From the NCBI GenBank assembly GCA_015065765.1, contig SVPP01000008.1:1-64000 (forward strand): a stretch of DNA of 64,000 bases, in the 5' to 3' direction. The stretch is from Oscillospiraceae bacterium (GTDB lineage: Bacteria > Bacillota > Clostridia > Oscillospirales > Acutalibacteraceae). Under the pieces are notes generated by a model. It had not been told where the DNA came from, made no database searches, and saw only the letters and a list, made by a program, of their open reading frames with translations. The position numbers and the translations under genes were made by a program. This document shows positions 33,631-43,327 of this stretch, one piece after another. The first letter of the stretch is position 1. Every line of letters begins with the position of its first letter.

Positions 33631-35046
33631 TTAGAAGTGTCCACCGCGGTTTGCTACAACGATTGCATCAATTTCCTGATAAACTCTGCCGAGAAATTCC
33701 ACAAATTTATAAAGGAATCTCTGGAAAAGTTTAAGAGGTGAGTTATCGTTGTGTTCTTCTGTTTTGATGATTGAAATTTCATCAAGGAGTTCACTGTTAT
33801 CACCGCGGAAGGTTTTCAGCGTCATGGTGTCATCGTAGAATTCAAGTGTTGAATATGTAGTAACATCATTTTCTGCAAATTCATAAGCCACGTGAGGCAG
33901 AGGAAGTGTGAAAGATGAGTGATCGCACACAGCGTTTGAATTCATGTAGATAATGCCTTTGGGGTTTACATAAGCTTTGCCTGATTCTGCTTTGCCTACG
34001 ATACTGCTTTCAACCATAAAGTGTGAACGTCCCTGAAGGTGGCTGTGACCTGTAAGTACGAGGTCTACGTCATATGTGTCAAAAATGGGTGTGAAAACTG
34101 CGTTGAGAAGAATACCGGTTTCAGGGTCAATGGAGCCGTATCCGGGTCCGAAAAGTGCCTGATGCATTACCGCGATTCTCCATTTTGCATCGGGGTTTTC
34201 TTCTACAGCCTTTTTCGCCATTGCCATGTGGTCGGCAGCACTTGCAGATGTTGCATCGAAAACAAGGTAAAGTGCATCACCATATGTGAAATAGAAGTCT
34301 CTGTCAAGACCTGTGAAATATTTGCCGTAGAATTCGTTTGGCATGTGGGTGTAGTAATCGTACATCATGCCTTTCTTGTCGTGGTTTCCGATTGCGAGAG
34401 CCATGGGAAGGTTTCTGACAAGTGAAGGCATAAGAAGTGTCTGCCATTCGTTTGCGCCTTTACCTGTTGAGGTGTTGTCACCGGGAGAAAGAAGGAAAGA
34501 AATATCGGGGTTCTTACTCATAGCTTCAGCAAGCACGCTCTGCCATGTAAAACCGTCCTCAGACTGCTTTGTAGCTTCATCTGTCTGACCGCCTATCTGA
34601 ATATCACCGATAATCATCATTTTGTAACGGTCAAAGGAGTTTGACTTGTATTCGCATATCTCACTCCATCCATCACCGGTATACCACTGATAGTAATAGG
34701 TTGTATTTTCTTCAATGCCTGTGATGTCCACACGGCAGACAACCTGTGTGTCGTTTTCTGAAGGATCAAGCTGGCCTGTGAAAGTAACTGCGTCTGTCAT
34801 GTCAGCGTTTTTTGAAAGTCTGACTTCAGACACGGCAGTGTCCTTCGGTGCATGCCATACAAGACCGAGGCTTGTTTCGTCTGCACCGGGGCAGAGCATT
34901 GGAAGAGTGTTGTCATCCTTGAGAGAGTTGTAGAGGACATCCCATTCCTCTTGGGTGAGTTTTTCTGCAGTGTAGGCTGATGTGTTCAGTGCAAAAACTG
35001 AAAAAACCATAATTGCAGAAAGGATAAGTGCCAGTGCTTTTTTCAT
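33631..35046 (-). CDS. secreted purple-acid-phosphatase-like metallophosphoesterase
   Basis: 471 aa. A signal peptide (LALILSAIMVFSVFALNTSAYT) precedes a fibronectin-like N-terminal domain (about 45-140, ending YYYQWYTGDGWSE) and a calcineurin-like phosphoesterase domain with the metal motifs IIGDIQ, LLSPGDN, AIGNHD, MHQALF and TGHSHLQGR. This arrangement is that of purple acid phosphatases. It probably releases phosphate from extracellular monoesters or acts on a surface phosphodiester. It starts 3 bp after the MATE gene stop and is likely co-transcribed with it. Confidence 0.9.
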   Translation of the reverse strand: MKKALALILSAIMVFSVFALNTSAYTAEKLTQEEWDVLYNSLKDDNTLPMLCPGADETSLGLVWHAPKDTAVSEVRLSKNADMTDAVTFTGQLDPSENDTQVVCRVDITGIEENTTYYYQWYTGDGWSEICEYKSNSFDRYKMMIIGDIQIGGQTDEATKQSEDGFTWQSVLAEAMSKNPDISFLLSPGDNTSTGKGANEWQTLLMPSLVRNLPMALAIGNHDKKGMMYDYYTHMPNEFYGKYFTGLDRDFYFTYGDALYLVFDATSASAADHMAMAKKAVEENPDAKWRIAVMHQALFGPGYGSIDPETGILLNAVFTPIFDTYDVDLVLTGHSHLQGRSHFMVESSIVGKAESGKAYVNPKGIIYMNSNAVCDHSSFTLPLPHVAYEFAENDVTTYSTLEFYDDTMTLKTFRGDNSELLDEISIIKTEEHNDNSPLKLFQRFLYKFVEFLGRVYQEIDAIVVANRGGHF

Positions 35047-35049
35047 GTG

Positions 35050-36405
35050 TTATCGCTCCTTTTTTAATATATTTTTCTTTACTATAAAATAGAAAGCAAA
35101 TAAAACGGCAAAAGTAATTATCCACGAAATGGGATATGCCCAATAGAGATATTGAAGTGTAGGATTTTTGGGGAAGAATGCGAAAACCCAAAGGAGTCTG
35201 ATTCCGCAGCTTCCGAGTAAAGTGATTATCATAGGCTCAAAGGATTTTCCCATACCTCTGAGCTGGCCTCCGCCAACATCCATTAGTGAACAGAATACGT
35301 GGAATGGAAGAATTATGATAAGTCTTTGTGCACCTGCCATAATAACATCAGGCTTTGTTGAGAAAATACTGAGAAGCTGATTTCTGAAGATGAAGCCTAT
35401 GATGCTCAGACCTCCGCCCAGGAGTATTGTGAGCAGAATGCAACGGAAATAAATTTTTCCTATATTCTCATGCTTTCGTGCACCCATATTCTGAGAGGTG
35501 AAAGTCATGGTTGTCTGAGAAATTGCATTTGTACAGGTGTAGATAATGGCATCAATGTTTGAGCTCGCGGAAATTCCTGACATAGCTATTGCACCGAAGG
35601 AGTTGACTGTAGTCTGAATAATAACGTTTGAAAGAGAAAACAGCGAATTTTGTACGCCTGCGGGAACTCCGATAAGCAGTATTCTTTTAAGTTCTTCACC
35701 GTAAAAACGAAGCTTTCTGAAACTGAGCTTACATGCGCCCTCAATTTTAAGAAGTCTGATTACAATGAGAACAGCTGAAATATATTGAGCCGTAATTGTT
35801 GCTATGGCAACACCTGCTACATCCATATGGAATCTGATTACAAGCAAAAGGTTAAGGGCGATGTTTATAAGTCCTGTCCCGGTGAGAATGTAAAGAGGTC
35901 TTTTGGTGTCGCCTGTGGAACGGACAATAGATGCTCCGAAATTATAAACCAGCGATGCCGGTGCACCAAGAAAATAAATCTGAAGATAGAGCTTTGAAAG
36001 AGGGAGCACATCTGCAGGGGAGTCCATGAGAGTAAGAAGCTTCTCAGCAGAAAGGAACCCGAAGATACCGACAGCCACACCGCACACGATACTGAGAAGC
36101 ATCGCCGTATGAACGCATTTTGAAAGTCGGTTATTGTCCTCGGCACCTATGTAACGGGCACTCATTACACCTGAGCCCATTGCCATTCCCCAGAAAACAT
36201 TGAGTATCAGATGAATAAGCGAACTTGTAGCACCTACTGCAGCAAGAGAGTTCGGGCCTGCAAAACGTCCTACCACAACTATGTCTGCGGTGTTGTAAAC
36301 CATCTGCAAAAGACCTGTGAACATAAGAGGAAGAGAAAAAATCAATATTTTTTTCAGAAAAGGTCCTTTTGTCATGTCAAGAGAATATCTGTTCGTTGCT
36401 AACAT
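35050..36405 (-). CDS. MATE family efflux transporter
   Basis: About 451 aa with 12 predicted membrane helices in two homologous halves. MATE features are MTKGPFLKKILIFSLPLMFTGLLQ at the start of helix 1, VVVGRFAG, the repeated PAGVQNSLF in the second half and FTSQNMGARK. It exports drugs or metabolites with Na+ or H+ antiport. The start is unsure: the ATG at 36405 has GGGAG immediately adjacent (too close), the ATG at 36429 has no SD, and the ATG at 36375 (MTKGPF) matches the usual family N-terminus but also lacks one. Confidence 0.92.
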   Translation of the reverse strand: MLATNRYSLDMTKGPFLKKILIFSLPLMFTGLLQMVYNTADIVVVGRFAGPNSLAAVGATSSLIHLILNVFWGMAMGSGVMSARYIGAEDNNRLSKCVHTAMLLSIVCGVAVGIFGFLSAEKLLTLMDSPADVLPLSKLYLQIYFLGAPASLVYNFGASIVRSTGDTKRPLYILTGTGLINIALNLLLVIRFHMDVAGVAIATITAQYISAVLIVIRLLKIEGACKLSFRKLRFYGEELKRILLIGVPAGVQNSLFSLSNVIIQTTVNSFGAIAMSGISASSNIDAIIYTCTNAISQTTMTFTSQNMGARKHENIGKIYFRCILLTILLGGGLSIIGFIFRNQLLSIFSTKPDVIMAGAQRLIIILPFHVFCSLMDVGGGQLRGMGKSFEPMIITLLGSCGIRLLWVFAFFPKNPTLQYLYWAYPISWIITFAVLFAFYFIVKKNILKKER

Positions 36406-36488
36406 CTCCCAATATATTTTGATATACAAAATTATATCACTTCAAAAAAATGAATACAATAGAAAATATAAATAGTTATAAAAAATAC

Positions 36489-36517
36489 TTGATTATTTTT
36501 TTTATATGTGTTATACT
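36489..36517 (+). promoter_or_regulatory. sigma-A promoter of the rimP-ribF operon
   Basis: -35 TTGATT (36489-36494), 17-bp spacer, -10 TATACT (36512-36517). The deduced leader before rimP is about 70 nt. Confidence 0.8.
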
Positions 36518-36545
36518 ATAACCACAATGAAAGTATGGTATTGAC

Positions 36546-36574
36546 AAAAGAGTGGGTTCAGGCCCGCTCTTTTG
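36546..36574 (+). promoter_or_regulatory. leader hairpin upstream of rimP
   Basis: AAAAGAGTGGG (36546-36556) pairs with CCCGCTCTTTT (36563-36573) around a 6-nt loop, ending in TTTT. It is a terminator-like hairpin in the short leader of the rimP-nusA operon and a candidate for attenuation by NusA or another product. Confidence 0.65.
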
Positions 36575-36594
36575 TGTTGTTAGGAGGGTTAATT

Positions 36595-37065
36595 TTGGCA
36601 TCTAAACCTAATGTAGTCAGTGTTGTCAGAGCTATTGCGGAGCCTGTAGCAAAGGAGCTTGGTCTCATGCTCTGGGACGTACGCTTTGTTAAAGAAGGCG
36701 CTTCATGGTATCTGAGAATTTTCATTGACAAGGAGGGCGGAGTTGATATCAACGATTGTGTTGACATGACACACGCTCTGAACGCACCTCTTGATGAAGC
36801 AGATCCTATTGAACAGGGATATTGCCTTGAAGTCAGTTCTCCGGGAATTGAGCGAGATCTTACAAGAGATGAGCATTTTGAAGCAATGCAGGGCAGAAAA
36901 ATCAAGCTTCGTCTTATCCGCCCCGATGAAAACAAGCAGAGAGAGTTCGCAGGAATTCTTGAAGGCTATGCGGATGGAAATATTACTGTTTCTGTAGACG
37001 GGGAAAATAAAGTTTTTGTAAAAAAAGAAACCGCCTGGGTAAAACTTGACGATTTCAATGAATGA
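36595..37065 (+). CDS. rimP: ribosome maturation factor RimP
   Basis: 156 aa from the TTG at 36595, which has AGGAGG 7 bp upstream; the frame extends 29 residues further upstream but that part is the leader hairpin. RimP binds the 30S subunit and helps assembly of its 3' domain. The N-terminal alpha/beta domain (GLMLWDVRFVKEGASWYLRIFID, VDINDCVDMTHALN...LDEADPI, YCLEVSSPGIERDL) and the C-terminal SH3-like domain (FAGILEGYADGNITV) are typical. First gene of the operon. Confidence 0.95.
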   Translation: MASKPNVVSVVRAIAEPVAKELGLMLWDVRFVKEGASWYLRIFIDKEGGVDINDCVDMTHALNAPLDEADPIEQGYCLEVSSPGIERDLTRDEHFEAMQGRKIKLRLIRPDENKQREFAGILEGYADGNITVSVDGENKVFVKKETAWVKLDDFNE

Positions 37066-37098
37066 TAAAGGAAAATATTGAAAGGATTGATTGGAAAA

Positions 37099-38166
37099 AT
37101 GAATAAGGAATTTTTTGAAGCAGTGAAATTGCTTGAAAAGGAAAAGGGTGTACCTGCAGAACTTCTTTGCGAAAGAATCCAACAGGCACTTATCACAGCT
37201 CTTCGTAATGATTACAATAAAAAGGAAGTTGTTTTCTGCGAAATCAGCATGGAACAGAAAACAATGCGTGTATGGCTCAGAAAGAATGTTGTTGATGTTA
37301 TTGAAGATGAGGATACAGATATTCTTCTTGAGGCAGCTCAGAGATATCAGTCATCTGCAAAGGTCGGCGACATTATCGAAATCGAAATGGAGTCAAAGGA
37401 ATTCAGTCGTGTTGCTGCACAGACAGCAAAACACGTTATCCGTCAGGGTATTGACGAGGCTAAAAAAGGTAAGCTCCTTGAAGAATACAGTCAGTATCTC
37501 CAGGAACTTGTTACTGCAAAGATTATCAGAATTGACCCCGTTACAGGTAACGCAATTGTAGATATCAGCAAGGGCGAGGCAGTTCTTCCTAAGTCAGAAC
37601 AGATTCCCGGTGAAGTTCTTCAGGTTGATGACCTTATCAAGGTTTACGTTGTTGATGTAAAAACAGGTAAGAAAAATCTTCCTCATGTTATGATTTCAAG
37701 AACACATCCCGGTCTTGTAAAACGTCTTTTCGAAACAGAAGTTCCCGAAATCTATGACGGACAGGTTGAAATTAAAGCAGTTTCACGTGAGGCAGGCTCA
37801 AGAACAAAGATTGCAGTTGCAGCAACTCACGACGAAAATATCGATCCCGTAGGTGCATGTATCGGTCAGAGAGGAACACGTGTTGAAACAATTGTATCTC
37901 TGCTTGGCGGTGAAAAAATCGATATCGTTAAATATTCAGAAGATCCCAAGCTTTTCATCAGCGCAGCACTTGCTCCTGCAGATGTTATCAGCGTTGAAAT
38001 TGATGAGACAGCAACTAATGCTTGCCATGTAACTGTTCCCGATGATCAGCTTTCACTTGCAATCGGTAACAAAGGACAGAATGCAAGACTTGCTGCAAAG
38101 CTTACAGGCTGGAAAATCGACATTCAGCCCGAAAGCGGATTTTTCAAAACATCTGACACAGAATAA
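37099..38166 (+). CDS. nusA: transcription termination/antitermination factor NusA
   Basis: 355 aa from the ATG at 37099 (an in-frame TTG at 37078 would add 7 residues). Domain order: N-terminal RNA-polymerase-binding domain (1-125), S1 domain (about 130-200, VTAKIIRIDPVTGNAIVDI), then two KH domains with VGACIGQRGTRVETI and the second GNKGQNARLAAKLTGWKIDI. The C-terminal acidic repeats of proteobacterial NusA are absent, as usual in Firmicutes. It controls pausing and termination. Confidence 0.96.
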   Translation: MNKEFFEAVKLLEKEKGVPAELLCERIQQALITALRNDYNKKEVVFCEISMEQKTMRVWLRKNVVDVIEDEDTDILLEAAQRYQSSAKVGDIIEIEMESKEFSRVAAQTAKHVIRQGIDEAKKGKLLEEYSQYLQELVTAKIIRIDPVTGNAIVDISKGEAVLPKSEQIPGEVLQVDDLIKVYVVDVKTGKKNLPHVMISRTHPGLVKRLFETEVPEIYDGQVEIKAVSREAGSRTKIAVAATHDENIDPVGACIGQRGTRVETIVSLLGGEKIDIVKYSEDPKLFISAALAPADVISVEIDETATNACHVTVPDDQLSLAIGNKGQNARLAAKLTGWKIDIQPESGFFKTSDTE

Positions 38167-38178
38167 GAGGTGTAACTG

Positions 38179-38454
38179 ATGCCTGCAGTAAAGAAAATTC
38201 CGATGCGTCAGTGTCTTGGCTGCAAAGAGCTTAAACCGAAAAAAGAGCTTATAAGAGTTGTTAAAAACTCAGCCGGAGAGGTTTCACTTGATTTAGTGGG
38301 CAAAAAGCCGGGCAAAGGCGCATATATTTGCAAGGATATAGAATGCTTCAGAAAGGCAAGAAAATCAAAAAGTTTTGAAAGATCACTTTCATGCAGTATT
38401 CCTGCAGAAATTTTTGATTTGATGGAGGCGGAGCTCAGTGCAGACGGACAGTAA
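38179..38454 (+). CDS. rnpM: RNase P modulator RnpM (YlxR)
   Basis: A 91-aa basic DUF448 protein with the RNA-binding signature MRQCLGCKELKPKKELIR and KKPGKGAYICKD. YlxR in Bacillus binds RNase P RNA and lowers its activity, hence RnpM. It sits between nusA and ylxQ in the conserved order, and its 3' end overlaps ylxQ by 17 bp. Confidence 0.92.
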   Translation: MPAVKKIPMRQCLGCKELKPKKELIRVVKNSAGEVSLDLVGKKPGKGAYICKDIECFRKARKSKSFERSLSCSIPAEIFDLMEAELSADGQ

Positions 38455-38761
38455 GTTCTACAACCTTTTAGGTCTGGCACGTCGTGCAGGAAAAATCGGC
38501 TGGGGACATGATGCTGCCCTGGGTGCCGTGAAATACGGTAAAGCATATTTGTGCATACTTACTTCTGACGCGTCAGAAAGATTGAAAAATGAATTTATCC
38601 GCGCCTGCAAAAGTGATGTAAGAGATGTTCCTGTGCAGGAAGTGGAAAAAACTATGGACGAGATGAAGAGTATTATCGGTGTGAGAGCCGGAGTACTTAC
38701 AGTAAATGACGAAGGATTTGCAAAAAGCCTCAGACAGTACATTTTGAATGGAGGTAATTGA
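38438..38761 (+). CDS. ylxQ: L7Ae-family RNA-binding protein YlxQ
   Basis: A 107-aa protein of the L7Ae/L30e fold ([32 protein letters not shown], ending [13 protein letters not shown]-like). It is thought to bind kink-turn RNA, but its exact role is unsettled. The start is GTG at 38438 with GGAGG about 9 bp upstream inside rnpM. Confidence 0.9.
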   Translation: MQTDSKFYNLLGLARRAGKIGWGHDAALGAVKYGKAYLCILTSDASERLKNEFIRACKSDVRDVPVQEVEKTMDEMKSIIGVRAGVLTVNDEGFAKSLRQYILNGGN

Positions 38762-38762
38762 T

Positions 38763-41132
38763 TTGGCTGAAAAGAAATATAAGGTTGCCGATCTGGCAAA
38801 GGATATAGGAAAAACAAACAAGGATGTTATTGATTTTTTTGCTGAGGGTTCAGATGAACCGAAGAAAAAGTCAACTACTGCCCTTGAACCTAAGGACCTT
38901 GATTTGTTCTTCAACAAGATGACAATTAAAACACAGGTTGAAAGCTTCGATAAATATTTTGCTATGGCAGAAGAAGCTCCCAAAAAGGCTCCGAAGAAGG
39001 CAAAGGCAGAAGAAACAAAGCCTCAGGCAGAGGAAAAGATTTCAGAAAAGAAGACTGCAGAAACAAAGAAAGAAGAAAAAACTGCTCCTCAGCCTCAGCA
39101 GCCTAAGAAAAAGGAAAAACAGGATAAGCCCATGCAGTCAAGAACAAAGGGCGAAGCAAGAACGATCAACACCCGTGCGGAAGAGGTTGAACTTGACAAA
39201 TACAATGAAAGATATGAAAATATCGCTCCTGCTGACAGACATCGCTCTGATACTGTTTCAAACAAACAGAAGCTGAAACAGAAATCACAGCAGTACCGTA
39301 AACAGCAGGGTATGCGTTCTAAAAAGAAGGAAACAGAAAAGGAAAGAATGGCTCGTCTCGAAGCTGAAAGAGCAAAGAGACCTCAGCTTGTTATTAAAGT
39401 TCCTGAAGAAATTGTTGTTTCCGAGCTCGCAGCACTGCTTAAAGTTACAGGCGCAGAAGTTGTTAAGAAGCTCTTCCAGTTCGGCATGATGGTTAATGTA
39501 AACCAGACAATTGACTATGACACAGCTGAAATTGTAGCTTCTGAACTTGGTGCAAAGGTAGAAAAAGAAGTTGTAGTTACAATTGAAGAGAGAATTATCG
39601 ACGACAGTGAAGACGATGAAGCAACTCTTGAGCCCCGTTGCCCCGTTGTTGTTGTTATGGGACACGTTGACCATGGTAAAACATCAATTCTCGACGCTAT
39701 CAGAAATACATCTGTTACAGCAGGTGAAGCAGGCGGTATTACACAGCATATCGGTGCTTACATGGTAAATGTTGACGGTCAGAAAATTACATTCCTTGAT
39801 ACACCCGGTCATGCAGCTTTCACATCAATGCGTGCACGTGGTGCAAAGGCAACAGATATTGCTGTTCTCGTTGTTGCAGCTGATGACGGTATCATGCCTC
39901 AGACAGTTGAAGCTATCAACCATGCAAAGGCAGCAGATGTTTCAATCATCGTAGCTATCAACAAAATGGACAGACCTGGTGCTAACCCCGACAGAATCAT
40001 GCAGCAGCTCACAGAATATGAAATCATTCCTGAAGAATGGGGCGGTGACACAATCTGTGTTCCTGTTTCTGCAAAAATGCATCAGAATATTGACAAGCTT
40101 CTTGAATCAATTCTTCTTATTGCAGAGATGAAAGAGCTTAAGGCTAACCCCAACAGAGCAGCTAAGGGTGTTGTTATTGAGGCAAGACTTGATAAGGGCA
40201 GAGGTCCTATTGCAACACTTCTTGTTCAGAAGGGTACACTCCATGAGGGCGACGTTATCGTTGCAGGTACATCTGTAGGTCGTGTCAGAGTTATGCAGAA
40301 CGAACACGGTAAAAAGCTCAAGAAAGCGGGCCCATCTGTTCCTGTTGAAATCATGGGACTTGTGGAGGTTCCTCAGGCTGGTGACACATTTGACGCAGTA
40401 AGCGATGAAAAGCTTGCACGTACACTTGTTGAACAGCGTAAGGATGAGCTTAAGGAAGCAAGATTCAATTCAGTTCAGAAGGTTACTCTTGATAACCTCT
40501 TTGATTCAATTCAGCAGGGTGGCATGAAAGAACTCAACATTATTGTTAAAGCTGACGTTCAGGGCTCCGCAGAAGCAGTTAAGCAGAATCTTGAAAAACT
40601 TACAAATGAGGAAGTAAGAGTACGCGTTATCCACAGTGGTGTAGGTGCAGTCAATGAGTCAGACGTTATGCTCGCTCAGGCTTCAGGTGCACTTATTGTC
40701 GGTTTCAACGTAAGACCTGATGCAGTTGCTAAAACAAATGCTGAGCGTGACGGCGTTGAAATCAGAACTTACAGAATTATTTACGATTGCATCGAAGAAA
40801 TGGAAGCAGCTATGAAGGGTATGCTTGATGCAAAGACAAGAGAAGTTATTATCGGTAACGTTGAAGTCAGAAATGTTATCAAAATTTCTTCTGTCGGTAA
40901 CATTGCAGGTAGCTACGTTCAGGATGGTAAAATCCACAGAGGTGCAAAAATCAGAATTATCCGTGACGGTATCGTTATTGCTGAGGATGAAATTGCTTCA
41001 CTTCGCCGTGAAAAGGACGACGTTAAGGAAGTTAACTCAGGCTACGAATGTGGTATCGGTCTTAATAAATACAGCGATATCAAGGTCGGCGATATCTTCG
41101 AAGTATATGATATAGAGGAGTACAGAGATTAA
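38763..41132 (+). CDS. infB: translation initiation factor IF-2
   Basis: 789 aa from the TTG at 38763, which has GGAGG 8 bp upstream (38750-38754); the ATG at 38748 overlaps that SD and ylxQ and is less likely. A short IF2-N domain ([21 protein letters not shown]) and a Lys/Glu-rich linker (about 70-200) precede a second IF2-N, the GTPase domain with G1 [10 protein letters not shown]3 DTPGHAAF and G4 NKMD, then domains II-IV. It positions fMet-tRNA on the 30S subunit. Confidence 0.97.
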   Translation: MAEKKYKVADLAKDIGKTNKDVIDFFAEGSDEPKKKSTTALEPKDLDLFFNKMTIKTQVESFDKYFAMAEEAPKKAPKKAKAEETKPQAEEKISEKKTAETKKEEKTAPQPQQPKKKEKQDKPMQSRTKGEARTINTRAEEVELDKYNERYENIAPADRHRSDTVSNKQKLKQKSQQYRKQQGMRSKKKETEKERMARLEAERAKRPQLVIKVPEEIVVSELAALLKVTGAEVVKKLFQFGMMVNVNQTIDYDTAEIVASELGAKVEKEVVVTIEERIIDDSEDDEATLEPRCPVVVVMGHVDHGKTSILDAIRNTSVTAGEAGGITQHIGAYMVNVDGQKITFLDTPGHAAFTSMRARGAKATDIAVLVVAADDGIMPQTVEAINHAKAADVSIIVAINKMDRPGANPDRIMQQLTEYEIIPEEWGGDTICVPVSAKMHQNIDKLLESILLIAEMKELKANPNRAAKGVVIEARLDKGRGPIATLLVQKGTLHEGDVIVAGTSVGRVRVMQNEHGKKLKKAGPSVPVEIMGLVEVPQAGDTFDAVSDEKLARTLVEQRKDELKEARFNSVQKVTLDNLFDSIQQGGMKELNIIVKADVQGSAEAVKQNLEKLTNEEVRVRVIHSGVGAVNESDVMLAQASGALIVGFNVRPDAVAKTNAERDGVEIRTYRIIYDCIEEMEAAMKGMLDAKTREVIIGNVEVRNVIKISSVGNIAGSYVQDGKIHRGAKIRIIRDGIVIAEDEIASLRREKDDVKEVNSGYECGIGLNKYSDIKVGDIFEVYDIEEYRD

Positions 41133-41491
41133 TGGCTGGACACAGATCTCAAAGGGTGTCAGAGGACATCAAAAGGGAAATAGTTGCTCTCATCCGTGAA
41201 CTCAAGGACCCCAGAGTCAGCGGAAAAATGCTGACTGTTGTCAGGGTTGATGTCAGCTCAGACGCATCATTTGCAAAGGTTTTCGTCAGTGCTCTTGAAG
41301 GCATTGAAACTGCTGAAAATGCAGTCAAAGGTCTCAATGGTGCAGCGGGATTTATCCGCGGCGAGGTTACAAGAAGACTGCGACTTCGCAAAAGCCCCGA
41401 GCTTAAATTTGTTGCTGACGATTCTGTTGAACACGGTATGAAAATTTTCAAAATGCTTGACGATATAAAGGTGGATACTGATGAGGATTGA
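41132..41491 (+). CDS. rbfA: 30S ribosome-binding factor RbfA
   Basis: 119 aa, KH-like fold (RVSEDIKREIVALIRELKDPRV, TVVRVDVSSDASFAKVFVS, LRKSPELKFVADDSVEHG). It assists late 16S 5'-end maturation. The ATG overlaps the infB stop by one base (TAATG), so translation is coupled; GAGGAG SD. Confidence 0.96.
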   Translation: MAGHRSQRVSEDIKREIVALIRELKDPRVSGKMLTVVRVDVSSDASFAKVFVSALEGIETAENAVKGLNGAAGFIRGEVTRRLRLRKSPELKFVADDSVEHGMKIFKMLDDIKVDTDED

Positions 41492-42434
41492 TGTCAGAAA
41501 AGCAGCTGAGCTGCTTCTTGATCACGACAATATAATCATTCTTGTTCATTCAAACCCTGATGGTGATACTTTAGGGTGTGGCTTTTCGTTGCTCAGAGCT
41601 CTGAGACAGCTCGGCAAAAAAGCCGAAGTAGCTTTGCCTCGCAGTGTAGGCAAAAAATACGGCTACCTTTATGAAGATTTAGGCCATCAGGATTTTGAGC
41701 CCGAATATGTTGTATCTGTTGATGTGGCTGATGTAAAGCTTCTCGATGAGGATATAAAAGAAAAATATGAGGGCAAAATAAATCTTGCAATTGACCATCA
41801 TCCGTCAAACTGTGTAGAGTGTGAATATCTTCTTCTTGAAGACACTGCGGCAGCAGCGTGTGAAATACTCTATAAAGTTATAAATGAGCTTGGTGCAGAG
41901 GTTGATAAAAAAATTGCAGACTGTCTCTATACGGGGATTTCCACAGACACAGGCTGTTTCAGATATTCAAATACCTCTGCCCAAACATACCGCTTTGCTG
42001 CGGACCTTGTTGAAAAAGGAGCAGACGGAGCATATATAAACAGGATAATGTTTGACACAAAAACAAAATCATATGTAATTCTTGAAAGACTTGTTATGGA
42101 CACTCTTGAAATGCATTTCGGTGGCAGATGTGCAATGACATATCTGACAACGGATATGTATGAAAAAAGCGGGTCGGACGAAACTGAGGCAGAGCCTCTT
42201 GCGTCAAAAACAAGGCAGATTGAGGGCGTTGATATCGGAATATTCCTTAAGGAAAAAGATGACGGCACCTTTAAGATTTCTTTGAGAACTCTTGAGCCTA
42301 TAGATGCTTCGGCAATCTGTAAAATGCTTGGTGGCGGCGGTCATGCAAGAGCAGCCGGCTGTCAGAGCGAAGGGCCTCTTGAGAGTGTCAAGGAAAAAAT
42401 AATTTCTAAAGTCTCGGAGTATTTGAATCAATGA
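41481..42434 (+). CDS. nrnA: DHH/DHHA1 phosphoesterase, NrnA-type oligoribonuclease/pAp phosphatase
   Basis: 317 aa. The DHH domain has HSNPDGDTLGCG, the Mn-binding SVDVAD and AIDHHPSN (DHH motif). The C-terminal DHHA1 domain carries GGGGHARAAGC, which binds substrate. It degrades nanoRNA (2-5 nt) and dephosphorylates pAp in Firmicutes. The start overlaps rbfA by 11 bp. Confidence 0.93.
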   Translation: MRIDVRKAAELLLDHDNIIILVHSNPDGDTLGCGFSLLRALRQLGKKAEVALPRSVGKKYGYLYEDLGHQDFEPEYVVSVDVADVKLLDEDIKEKYEGKINLAIDHHPSNCVECEYLLLEDTAAAACEILYKVINELGAEVDKKIADCLYTGISTDTGCFRYSNTSAQTYRFAADLVEKGADGAYINRIMFDTKTKSYVILERLVMDTLEMHFGGRCAMTYLTTDMYEKSGSDETEAEPLASKTRQIEGVDIGIFLKEKDDGTFKISLRTLEPIDASAICKMLGGGGHARAAGCQSEGPLESVKEKIISKVSEYLNQ

Positions 42435-43327
42435 CAGGTTTTGTTTGCTTTGATAAGGGAGAAAATATAACATCCTTTTTTGCGGTCAAAAAGTTGTCAC
42501 GTCTGCTTGGCGAAAAGAAAGCAGGACACACAGGCACTCTTGATCCTATGGCGACGGGTGTTATGACAGTGGCTCTCGGCGGTGCCACAAGATTTATTGA
42601 GCTTATGCCCAGCCATGAAAAGAAATATACCGCAGTGATAAAATTCGGCATCGCTACAGATACTCTCGATATTACGGGAAATGTTACAGAAAAAAGTGAT
42701 AAAAAAGTGTCACACGAAGAATTTGAAAAGGTTCTTCAGCTTTTTCACGGGGACATTATGCAGGTACCTCCCATGTACTCTGCGATAAAAAAAGACGGTG
42801 TAAGACTTTACGATTTAGCAAGACAAGGTGTTGAGGTTGAGAGAGAAGAAAGACAGGTTACGATAAAAGAGCTGAGTCTTACTTCTTTCAATGAAGAAGA
42901 GCAGGAAGCAGAAATTTCTGTTCACTGCTCAAATGGTACATACATCCGCTCTCTTGCGTTTGATATCGGAGAAAAATTAGATGTGCCATGTACTCTCAAG
43001 GCTTTGAGAAGAACAATGGCAAATAATATTGAAATTACACAGTGTCTCACCCTTGCTGAAATTGAAAAATTATGTGAGGAAGGCAGACAGAATGAAATTC
43101 TGATTCCTGTAGACAAGGCACTTGACGTTTATGAAAGGGTGACTGTCAGCGAAAAGCAGGCAGTACGTTTTTCAAATGGCGGTGAGCTTGATGCAAAAAG
43201 AATCAGGTTTCATTTTGAAGAAGGCTACTACAGAGTGTATTCCCCCGAAGAAAAATTTCTCGGTATCGGCGAATATGTGACAGATGAAAATTTATTGAAA
43301 ATTAAGCGGGTTTATAATGAAAAATAA
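42431..43327 (+). CDS. truB: tRNA pseudouridine(55) synthase TruB
   Basis: 298 aa. The catalytic Asp lies in KAGHTGTLDPMATGVM; KYTAVIKFGIATDTLDITG and CSNGTYIRSLAFDIGEKL are further TruB signatures, and a C-terminal PUA-like part follows. It makes pseudouridine at U55 in the T-loop of tRNA. The start overlaps nrnA by 4 bp (ATGA). Confidence 0.96.
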   Translation: MTGFVCFDKGENITSFFAVKKLSRLLGEKKAGHTGTLDPMATGVMTVALGGATRFIELMPSHEKKYTAVIKFGIATDTLDITGNVTEKSDKKVSHEEFEKVLQLFHGDIMQVPPMYSAIKKDGVRLYDLARQGVEVEREERQVTIKELSLTSFNEEEQEAEISVHCSNGTYIRSLAFDIGEKLDVPCTLKALRRTMANNIEITQCLTLAEIEKLCEEGRQNEILIPVDKALDVYERVTVSEKQAVRFSNGGELDAKRIRFHFEEGYYRVYSPEEKFLGIGEYVTDENLLKIKRVYNEK

